Positions 18,349-25,109 of a stretch of DNA of 64,000 nucleotides are shown here, piece after piece. The stretch's first letter is position 1; the number at the start of each line of letters is the position of its first letter. A program made the position numbers and the translations under genes. Location of the stretch: positions 1,364,001-1,428,000 of the forward strand of contig NZ_WARX01000001.1 in the NCBI RefSeq assembly GCF_009720385.1, read 5' to 3'. Under the pieces are notes generated by a model, which was given only the letters and a program-made list of their open reading frames with translations, was not told the DNA's origin and made no database searches. The DNA comes from Catellatospora vulcania. Lineage in GTDB: Bacteria; Actinomycetota; Actinomycetes; Mycobacteriales; Micromonosporaceae.

Positions 18349-19611
18349 TCAGCTTTGCGGGATCGGCCGGACCGGAAGGCGGGTCAGGCCCCGCATGATC
18401 CGGGTGGGCCGCCACGCCAGCTCGTCGCGCCCGCACGCCAGCGCGATGTCCGGGAAGCGGTTCAGCAGGGCCTCGACGGCCACCTGCGCCTCCAGCCGCG
18501 CCAGCGGCGCGCCGACGCACAGGTGGATGCCGTGGCCGAAGGCCAGGTGCGAATGGTCGTTGCGGGTGACGTCGAGCCGGTCCGGGTCGGGGAAGTGCCG
18601 CTCGTCGCGCCCGGCCGAGGCGATGGACACGGTGACCTGGCTGCCGGCCGGGATGAGGTGGCCGGCGATCTCGACGTCCTCGGTGGCGAACCGCATGGTG
18701 GACAGCTCCACCGGCGGGTCGTAGCGCAGGAACTCCTCGACCGCCGAGGGCACCAGGTCGGGCCGCTCCCGCAGCAGGCCCACCTGGTCGGGGTGGGACA
18801 GCAGCGCCAGCATGCCGTTGCAGATGAGGTTGACGGTCGGCTCCTGGCCCGCGCTGAGCAGCAGCATCACGGTGGAGATGACCTCGGCCTCGGTGAGCTT
18901 GTCACCCTCGTCGGAGGCCACGATCAGGGCGGTGAGCACGTCGCCCTGCGGTGTGCCGGCGGCGATCTCGGCGCGCTTGTGCTGCAGCAGCTCGGTGAAG
19001 AAGCCGTGCATCGCCGCGTGCCCCTCCTGCGGGCTCATGGCGCCTTCGACGACCATGTCCGGCGCGGTGAGCATCGCCGTCGCCCAGATCCGGAACATGC
19101 CCCGGTCGCCGTCGGGCACCCCGATCATCTCGCAGATGATCGTGGTCGACAGCGGGTGGGCGTAGACGTCCACGAGGTCCACGACATCGTGGCCCATGCC
19201 GTCCAGCAGGGCTTCGGCCACCTCGCGCACCCGCGGGCGCAGCTCCTCCACCCGGCGGGAGGTGAAGGCCTTGCTCACCAGCCTGCGGAGCCGGGTGTGG
19301 TCCGGCGGATCAGTGTTGAGCAGGTGGTAGAGGTAGTCCGAGCGGCTGTCCTGCTCGCTCTTGACGTATCCCGCGGCGCGCAGCTGGTCCCACTGCTTGC
19401 GCGGGTCCTTGGCGAACCGGGGGTCGTTGAGCACCTCGCGGGCCTCGGCGTAGCGCAGCACCAGCTGACGGCGCAGGCCGTTGGGCTCGCGGATCAGGTG
19501 GACCACGGCTTCGTCGCGCATCTCGGCATACATCCGGTATGGGTCGACGCGCGGACCGGTGGGCAGGATGGGCGGCTCTTGTACTTCGGTCGACGGGGGT
19601 GGGGTCGGCAT
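18349..19611 (-). CDS. Cytochrome P450 (bacterial CYP107-like)
   Basis: A 420-residue soluble P450. The haem-binding loop is FGHGIHLCVGAPLARLE with the Cys ligand. The I-helix is MLLLSAGQEPTVNLI, where AGQEPT stands at the usual A/G-G-x-D/E-T-T, so the acid is kept but the second Thr region is altered. The K-helix ExxR is EEFLRYDPP. The ATG at 19611 (MPTPPPSTEV) is favoured because GGAG lies 7-10 nt upstream; ATGs at 19617 and 19629 are alternatives, and the frame is open to 19869. It is monocistronic, with a strong palindrome about 100 bp upstream. It is probably a tailoring oxidase of the cluster (leinamycin-type clusters contain P450s), but substrate and position are unknown. Confidence 0.9.
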   Translation of the reverse strand: MPTPPPSTEVQEPPILPTGPRVDPYRMYAEMRDEAVVHLIREPNGLRRQLVLRYAEAREVLNDPRFAKDPRKQWDQLRAAGYVKSEQDSRSDYLYHLLNTDPPDHTRLRRLVSKAFTSRRVEELRPRVREVAEALLDGMGHDVVDLVDVYAHPLSTTIICEMIGVPDGDRGMFRIWATAMLTAPDMVVEGAMSPQEGHAAMHGFFTELLQHKRAEIAAGTPQGDVLTALIVASDEGDKLTEAEVISTVMLLLSAGQEPTVNLICNGMLALLSHPDQVGLLRERPDLVPSAVEEFLRYDPPVELSTMRFATEDVEIAGHLIPAGSQVTVSIASAGRDERHFPDPDRLDVTRNDHSHLAFGHGIHLCVGAPLARLEAQVAVEALLNRFPDIALACGRDELAWRPTRIMRGLTRLPVRPIPQS

Positions 19612-19711
19612 CCGCATTCTCCGTTCCATGGCGTGGCCTGGCCCTGACGGCCCGGTTACACGCGAAGACCTTCGGATAGGATGGGGATCCTGCCGGATGT
19701 CGCCGCTGAGC

Positions 19712-19733
19712 TTCTGCTCCAAATTGAGCAGAA
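19712..19733. promoter_or_regulatory. 22-bp CRP-geometry palindrome (strongest operator candidate)
   Basis: TTCTGCTC, six-base spacer CAAATT, GAGCAGAA: a perfect 8-bp inverted repeat. The total length of 22 bp with TGCTC-N6-GAGCA is the same frame as the E. coli CRP site (TGTGA-N6-TCACA), with changed half-site bases. It is centred about 111 bp upstream of the P450 start, and 277 bp upstream of the second Crp gene transcribed the other way. This arrangement suits a Crp-family dimer acting on one or both promoters. Confidence 0.65.
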
Positions 19734-19999
19734 CCGTCTGGTTACGATCGTTAACGGCTGCCGCGCCGGCCATCTGCCGTCGTGATGACCACCCCGGTGT
19801 GATCGCTCGTCCCGTTCGAGGTCGGCCGCGTGCCGACCGGCCGATGGCGGGGATGTGGACAGGCGCCATGGGCGGTTAAAGGTTGATGAAGCATCTGAAA
19901 ACGATCTGTGGCATTAATTAATTCACATGTATGATTACGCGCGGTGGTCTCGGGGTAGACCAGGGGTATCGACGACTTTTCTGCCACCGGGGGTAACGC
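19734..19999. promoter_or_regulatory. P450 / crp2 divergent intergenic region, remainder
   Basis: The non-coding gap from 19612 to 19999 holds the palindrome at 19712-19733 and, on the crp2 side, an AT-rich block (about 19885-19935, including ATTAATTAATTCACATG) that is rare in this genome and probably contains the crp2 promoter. A short open frame from 19927 has no family similarity and is not called. Confidence 0.5.
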
Positions 20000-20722
20000 A
20001 TGACACCGGTTTCGCGCGCACATCTGCCGTCACCGCACTACGAGCCCGACGTGCCGATGTCCTCGGCCGCCGCGGAATTCCGCGACACGATGCAGAAGTT
20101 GTGTACGGATCGTTTCCGTGACGCGCCGACCATCGTGCTGCAGCGCAGGGGGCACGTCTACACCGGCGGCCGAGCCGGCCGGGATGTGTACATCGTGCGC
20201 AGTGGGCTGGTCAAGACGCTCGCCGTCGCGGCGACCGGCAAGCGGTGCCTGCTGTCGATCTTCGTCGGCGGTGACGTCTTCGGCGAGATAAGCCTGCTGG
20301 GCCAGCAGCGCACGGAGACCGCGGTGGCCATCAGCCGCGCCGTGCTGTGCCAGGTGCCCGCCCAGCGCTTCCTGTCCGAGCTGTCCGAGCGCGGCCAGCT
20401 CGAGCAGCTGCTGGCGCACCTCGGCGAGCGGGTGCTCAGCCAGCAGAACATCATCGTGGACATGGTCACGCTGGAGAGCGAGCGCCGGCTGGCCGCCCGG
20501 CTGCTGCTGCTCGCCCAGCACATCGGCGCCCGCGACGGCTATCGTCTGCACATCGACGCGCGGATCACGCAGGAGGAACTGGCCGAGATGGTGGGCACCA
20601 CGCGGTCCCGGGTGGGCTTCTTCCTCAAGCGGTTCCGGCAGGCGGGTCTGGTCGACGTGCGCGCCCGGGTGCTGGCCGTGCACGAGCAGCGGCTGTCGGC
20701 CTTCGTGGAGCACTGCTCATAG
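20000..20722 (+). CDS. Crp/Fnr-family transcriptional regulator 2
   Basis: A 240-residue regulator. The effector barrel (about 45-140) shows GRAGRDVYIVRSGLVKTL and GGDVFGEISLLGQQRTETAVA, an Arg-Thr pair at the phosphate cassette closer to CRP's Arg-Ser than in regulator 1. The DNA-binding part is QEELAEMVGTTRSRVGFFLK (about 195-214). Compared with E. coli CRP, the base-contact positions Arg-Glu...Arg become Arg-Ser...Phe, which would fit a half-site other than TGTGA. An alternative start at Met20 is possible. Two regulators with the same recognition helix flank the P450, and both are likely cluster regulators. Confidence 0.9.
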   Translation: MTPVSRAHLPSPHYEPDVPMSSAAAEFRDTMQKLCTDRFRDAPTIVLQRRGHVYTGGRAGRDVYIVRSGLVKTLAVAATGKRCLLSIFVGGDVFGEISLLGQQRTETAVAISRAVLCQVPAQRFLSELSERGQLEQLLAHLGERVLSQQNIIVDMVTLESERRLAARLLLLAQHIGARDGYRLHIDARITQEELAEMVGTTRSRVGFFLKRFRQAGLVDVRARVLAVHEQRLSAFVEHCS

Positions 20723-20811
20723 CGATGATGCTCAATAGTGGCTAGTCGCGGTCTCGCCTCCCGGCCGATGCTCGGACGTCGGCGCTCCTCCGGAGGCGAA
20801 AGGATCGAAAG

Positions 20812-22128
20812 ATGTCGATCGGTTCCCATGTTGTCCTCGTCTTCACGCTTCAGGTCGCGGTCCTGCTCGCCGTCGCGCTCTGCCTGAGCAGGCTGGCCGC
20901 CCGGATCGGCGTACCCTCCGTCGTCGCCGAACTGATGACCGGCGTGCTGCTCGGACCGTCCGTGCTCGGGTTCGTCCCCGGCCACAGCTGGCTGTGGCCG
21001 AACGACCCCGCCCAGGCGCGGATGATGGACGCGGTGACGCAGCTGGGGGTGCTGCTGTTCATCGGCATCGCCGGCGCGCACATCGATCTGCCGCTGATCC
21101 GCCGCCGGGGCCGGACCGTCGTCGTGCTGGGCGGGTTCGCGATGGCGCTGCCGCTGGCGCTCGGCATCGCCCTCGGTTACGGCCTGCCGTCGCAGTTCGT
21201 CGGCGACGGTGCCGACCGCCTGCGATTCGCCCTGCTGCTGGGCGTCGTGATGGCGGTCAGTGCCATCCCCGTGATCGCCAAGACCTTCATCGAGCTGCGC
21301 ATGCTCCACCGCGACGTCGGGCAGCTGACGCTCGTCGCGGCAGCCGTCGGCGACGTGATCGCCTGGCTGCTGCTCTCGGTGGTCGCATCCATGGCGGTGG
21401 CCGGCCTGCACGGGCCGCACCTGCTGATGGGCCTGCTCTACCTGGCCGGCTTCCTGCTGCTGGCGGCCCTGGTCATCCGGCCGCTGGCGGGGCGCGCGCT
21501 GAAACGGGCCGCCGACGACGAGGGGTCCGGCACGACCATCAGTGTGGCTGTGGTCGTCATCCTGGCCAGCGCCGCGGCCAGCCACGCGCTCGGGCTGGAG
21601 GCCGTGCTGGGCGCATTCGTCGCCGGCATCGTGCTGAGCTCGTCGGGCAGCGCCGTCGCGGCCAAGCTCGCCCCGCTGCGCACCGTCGTGCTGGCCGTGT
21701 TCGCGCCGCTGTTCCTGGCCGGAGCCGGGCTGAAGATGGACCTGTCGGTGCTGGGCGAGCCGTCGGTCGTCGTGGTCGCGGCAGCCGTGCTGGCGCTGGC
21801 GGTCGCGGGCAAGTTCGCCGGGGCCTACCTGGGCGCACGGCTCAGCCGCCTCAGCCACTGGGAAGGGCTGGCGCTGGGCGCCGGACTGAACGCCCGCGGC
21901 GCCGTGGAGATCGTCGTGGCCACCATCGGCCTGCAGATCGGCGTGCTCAACACCACCATGTACACGATCGTGGTGCTGGTCGCCGTGGTCACCTCCCTCA
22001 TGGCGCCGCCGATGCTGCGCTGGGCCATGGCGCGCGTCGAGCAGCGCGCCGAGGAGAACCTGCGCGAGACCGAGATGGCGGTGTGGTCGGACCAGCCGGC
22101 CTACGCCAACCGATCTGCGCAGAATTGA
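20812..22128 (+). CDS. Cation:proton antiporter (CPA2/Kef-like)
   Basis: A 438-residue membrane protein with about 12 hydrophobic helices. CPA2 features: RIGVPSVVAELMTGVLLGPSVLG near the N-terminus, GVLLFIGIAGAHIDL, the exchanger-type acidic helix VAAAVGDVIAWLLL, and a late SHWEGLALGAGLNARGAVEIV. There is no C-terminal TrkA-N domain, so it is the short form. AGGCGAAAGGA precedes the ATG. The gene follows crp2 by 89 bp. Such exchangers occur inside polyketide clusters, where ion homeostasis, self-protection or export are guesses. Minus-strand half-sites TATTGAGCAT and TATGAGCAG (20713-20737) lie about 80 bp upstream. Confidence 0.9.
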   Translation: MSIGSHVVLVFTLQVAVLLAVALCLSRLAARIGVPSVVAELMTGVLLGPSVLGFVPGHSWLWPNDPAQARMMDAVTQLGVLLFIGIAGAHIDLPLIRRRGRTVVVLGGFAMALPLALGIALGYGLPSQFVGDGADRLRFALLLGVVMAVSAIPVIAKTFIELRMLHRDVGQLTLVAAAVGDVIAWLLLSVVASMAVAGLHGPHLLMGLLYLAGFLLLAALVIRPLAGRALKRAADDEGSGTTISVAVVVILASAAASHALGLEAVLGAFVAGIVLSSSGSAVAAKLAPLRTVVLAVFAPLFLAGAGLKMDLSVLGEPSVVVVAAAVLALAVAGKFAGAYLGARLSRLSHWEGLALGAGLNARGAVEIVVATIGLQIGVLNTTMYTIVVLVAVVTSLMAPPMLRWAMARVEQRAEENLRETEMAVWSDQPAYANRSAQN

Positions 22129-22132
22129 GCAG
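22115..22132. promoter_or_regulatory. Crp-like operator upstream of the HMG-synthase operon
   Basis: CTGCGC, spacer AGAATT, GAGCAG: 5 of 6 arm bases pair, with the same N6 spacing and AT-rich spacer as the site at 19712-19733. It overlaps the antiporter stop codon and is centred about 78 bp before the next ATG (22202), a usual distance for a Crp-type activator. Confidence 0.55.
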
Positions 22133-22201
22133 TATCACGGCAATTCCGCGGTTAGTGTCAGTTGCGGTGATCGATATCTGTAAGCAGGAAGGCTCACACC
22201 G

Positions 22202-23101
22202 ATGACAGAGCACGGCGGCAAGCGATTCGCGCCCCTCCCGGCGTACCACCAGACCTCCGTTCCGGCGGAGAAGCTCCTGAACTCCGCGAACGCCGGTTTC
22301 CTCATCCACCGGGTGGGCCAGCTGCGCGCCGAGTTCCGCGACGAGGGCCTGAAGTTCTCCACCGAGCTCGTCGAGCTCATCAACAGCGCCCAGGCCGGGC
22401 ACATCTCGATCTTCACGTTCGAGGAGCTGTTCGGGACTGAGAACCGCCTGCACTGGCTGCTGCACCTCAAGCAGCCCAACGACTACCAGCGCATGCTGGA
22501 GATGGTCGACCACTCCAAGCGGTGGCGCGACGTGGCCACCAAGGACCGGCTGCCGTCGCGCGGCGGCGGCAACTGGGAGCGCATCTTCGTCGAGGGCAGC
22601 ATGCGCGAGACGATCATCTGCCCGCAGCACGGCCTCGGCCACCACGACGATGACGACGACGACACGCTGGACACCTTCCAGCCGGCAGCCATGTTCCAGA
22701 CCACCCTGCCCCCCGAGCAGCTGCTGCACTCGGTCAACTCCGCGCTGACCGTGCACCGCCGGATGCAGGTGCGGTACAAGTACCGCGAGGAGGCGCGCCA
22801 GTTCTGGTTCGGGTGGTGCGCGCGGGTCACCGAGGCGCTGACCGGCCGGGCCACCGCGTTCCTCTACGAGGAGATGTGGGGCCAGCAGGACACCCTGCAC
22901 CTGCTCATCCACCTGGCCGACCTGGAGGCCTACACCGAGGTCAAGGCCCTGGCCCAGCACGACCAGCAGATGCGTGAGCTGCTGGGCTCGCAAGTGGCCC
23001 CCGGTGAGGGCAGCGGGCTGTGGCACGAGACGGTGCTCGACGGCACGATGGCCGACACCCTGTGGGCGCCGCTGCCGGGTCGCGCCGCACCCGCGGCCTA
23101 G
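22202..23101 (+). CDS. Tandem-domain protein of unknown function, copy A (possibly DUF6039)
   Basis: A 299-residue soluble protein made of two similar halves (about 18-146 and 166-294), joined by an Asp-rich linker (HHDDDDDDTLD). Each half has the same order: LLxSxNx, HRxxQxRxExR, FxxEExxG, LHxLxHL, then an acidic or Gly-rich turn and a terminal block with G-x-M-x-x-T. The halves look like ferredoxin-like alpha-beta domains of the dimeric barrel sort, fused in tandem. Its closest relative in the window is the protein at 27676-28632. I think this is the family catalogued as DUF6039, but cannot confirm it. It is the first gene of the beta-branching operon. No catalytic residues are obvious; a role as enzyme, chaperone or binder is open. 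Confidence 0.75.
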   Translation: MTEHGGKRFAPLPAYHQTSVPAEKLLNSANAGFLIHRVGQLRAEFRDEGLKFSTELVELINSAQAGHISIFTFEELFGTENRLHWLLHLKQPNDYQRMLEMVDHSKRWRDVATKDRLPSRGGGNWERIFVEGSMRETIICPQHGLGHHDDDDDDTLDTFQPAAMFQTTLPPEQLLHSVNSALTVHRRMQVRYKYREEARQFWFGWCARVTEALTGRATAFLYEEMWGQQDTLHLLIHLADLEAYTEVKALAQHDQQMRELLGSQVAPGEGSGLWHETVLDGTMADTLWAPLPGRAAPAA

Positions 23102-23104
23102 CCG

Positions 23105-24334
23105 ATGGCCGGCGTGGAGGCGATGTCCGCGTACGCGGGGCGCGCGTTCGTCGATGTGCGCACGCTGTTCGAGGCACGCGGGCTGGACATGGCGCGGTTC
23201 GCCAACCTGATGATGGAGCAGAAGTCGGTCAACCTGCCCAACGAGGACGCGGTCACCAACGCGGTCAACGCCGCCCGGCCGCTCGTCGACGCGCTGAGCG
23301 ACCGCGAGCGCGACAGCATCGAGGCCGTCATCGTCGGCACCGAGTCGGGACTGGACTTCGGCAAGCCCATCAGCACCTACGTGCACCACTACCTGCAACT
23401 GGGCCGCCGCTGCCGGTCGTTCGAGGTCAAGCACGCCTGCTACGGCGGCACGGCGGCGCTGCGTACGGCACTGGGTCTGGTCGCCACCAGCGCGAACCCC
23501 GACGCCCGCGCCCTGGTCATCGCCGCCGACGCCGGCGGTGAGGTGACCGGCATGCCCTACTGGGAGCCGTCACACGGGGCCGGGGCCGTCGCGCTGCTCG
23601 TCGGGGCGCGCCCGGCGATCCTCGACCTCGACCCCGGCGCGGCCGGGCTCTACAGCTACGAGGTGATGGACACCTGCCGGCCGCGTTCGGACCTGGCCGC
23701 CGGCGACTCCGACCTGTCGCTGCTGGCCTACCTGGAATGCCTGGACCGCACCTTCGCCGACTACCAGACCCGGGTGCACGGCGCCGACATCGTCGACACC
23801 TTCGACTACCTGGCGTTCCACACGCCCTTCGCCGGCATGGTCCAGGGCGCCCACCGGCAGCTGCTGCGCAAGACCAAGCGGCTGGCCGCCCCGGACATCC
23901 AGCACGACTTCACCACGCGGATGGCCCCGTCGCTGGCGTACCCGGCACGGATCGGCAACACCTATGCCGCCGGGCTGTTCATGGCGCTGTGCTCGCTGCT
24001 GGACCACGGCGACTTCAGCCGCCCGCGCCGGATCGGCCTGTTCGCCTACGGCTCGGGCTGCGCCTCGGAGTTCTTCAGCGGCGTGGTCGACCCCGAGGCG
24101 CCGGACCGCTTCGGCGCGTACAAGCTGCGCGAGCAACTCGACGCCCGCTACCCGCTGTCGCTGCCGGAGTACGAGCACCTGTCGCGATTCAGCAACCAGT
24201 CGGCGGCCGGCATCGCCGACGGCGACGCCGACGTGTCCGGCTACGCCGACACCTACCAGGCGACGCTGGCGGGACGGGGCCACCTGGTGCTGGACGGGAT
24301 CCGGGGCTTCCACCGCCGCTACCGATGGAGCTGA
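23105..24334 (+). CDS. HMG-CoA synthase homologue for polyketide beta-branching (PksG/LnmM type)
   Basis: A 409-residue HMGS-family enzyme. Catalytic residues are visible: Glu80 in VIVGTESG, Cys112 in EVKHACYGGTAAL, and His239 in YLAFHTPFAGM. In trans-AT systems such enzymes add an acetyl (or propionyl) carbanion from a donor ACP to a beta-keto group on the assembly line, making an HMG-like intermediate. It starts 4 bp after the previous stop and overlaps the start region of the next gene. ECH1 follows at once and ECH2 is a domain in the second giant PKS. A donor ACP and a decarboxylase are not in the window. Confidence 0.92.
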   Translation: MAGVEAMSAYAGRAFVDVRTLFEARGLDMARFANLMMEQKSVNLPNEDAVTNAVNAARPLVDALSDRERDSIEAVIVGTESGLDFGKPISTYVHHYLQLGRRCRSFEVKHACYGGTAALRTALGLVATSANPDARALVIAADAGGEVTGMPYWEPSHGAGAVALLVGARPAILDLDPGAAGLYSYEVMDTCRPRSDLAAGDSDLSLLAYLECLDRTFADYQTRVHGADIVDTFDYLAFHTPFAGMVQGAHRQLLRKTKRLAAPDIQHDFTTRMAPSLAYPARIGNTYAAGLFMALCSLLDHGDFSRPRRIGLFAYGSGCASEFFSGVVDPEAPDRFGAYKLREQLDARYPLSLPEYEHLSRFSNQSAAGIADGDADVSGYADTYQATLAGRGHLVLDGIRGFHRRYRWS

Positions 24335-24336
24335 CC

Positions 24337-25107
24337 ATGGGCTACGAGACCATTGAGACCGCGCCGCGCAACGCGACCCTGACGATCACGCTGCGCCGGC
24401 CCGAGGCCGAGAACAGCATCGACGACACGATGGTGCGCGAGCTCGGCGAGGCCCTGGACGAGGCGGAGGCCGACGCCGCCTGCCGCGTCGTGGTTATCGA
24501 GGGCGGCGACGGGGTGTTCTCCACCGGCATGGACCTCGTCGGCGCGGCCGACGGCATGGTCGACCACGACCGGGCCACCCGCGGCGGGGCCGCGTTCTTC
24601 GGCCTGCTCAAACGGCTGACCACGATCCCGCGGGTGGTGGTGGCCAAGGTGGACGGGCGGGTGGCCGGCGGCGGGGTGGGGCTGGCGGCGGCCAGCGACT
24701 TCGTGTTCGCCACCCCGCGCAGCACGTTCAGCCTGCCGGAGGCGCTGTGGGGGCTGCTGCCCTGCTGCGTGGCGCCGTTCCTGATCCGGCGGGTCGGGTT
24801 CCAGAAGGCGTACGCGATGAGCCTGAGCACGCAGCCGGTGTCCGCGCTGCAGGCGGAGGCATGCAGCCTGGCCGACCAGGTGTCCGGCGATCTCGACCCG
24901 GTGGTGCGCAGGCTGACCTTCCGCAGCAGCAAGCTGCAGGAGAGCACGATCGCCGACCTCAAGCGCTACTACGCCCGGATGTGGATCATGTCGGCGGAGA
25001 CCGAGCAGGCCGCGGTCGGCGAGCTGGCCCGGCTCATGTCCTCCGGCGACGTGAAAGGCCGCCTGTCGGACTTCGCCCGGCGGCAACGTTTCCCCTGGGA
25101 GGGATAG
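24337..25107 (+). CDS. Enoyl-CoA hydratase homologue, ECH1 dehydratase (PksH/LnmF type)
   Basis: A 256-residue crotonase-fold protein. It shows RPEAENSIDD, VVVIEGGDGVFSTGMDL (oxyanion hole 1), KVDGRVAGGGVGLAAASDF (oxyanion hole 2) and FSLPEALWGLLPCCVAPFLI. The last block closely follows the Bacillus PksH pattern FSLxELxxGLxPxCVxPFLI, which points to ECH1 (dehydration of the HMG-like branch) rather than ECH2 (decarboxylation). I choose ATG 24337, because GGAG lies 7 nt upstream, over ATG 24325. Genes on both sides are nearly touching, so this is one operon. Confidence 0.88.
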   Translation: MGYETIETAPRNATLTITLRRPEAENSIDDTMVRELGEALDEAEADAACRVVVIEGGDGVFSTGMDLVGAADGMVDHDRATRGGAAFFGLLKRLTTIPRVVVAKVDGRVAGGGVGLAAASDFVFATPRSTFSLPEALWGLLPCCVAPFLIRRVGFQKAYAMSLSTQPVSALQAEACSLADQVSGDLDPVVRRLTFRSSKLQESTIADLKRYYARMWIMSAETEQAAVGELARLMSSGDVKGRLSDFARRQRFPWEG

Positions 25108-25109
25108 TC

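Noticed and set aside
22202-23101. Copy A as a heme-degrading monooxygenase or EthD-like enzyme
   Set aside because: Fold resemblance is only general and no catalytic residues of those families are visible.
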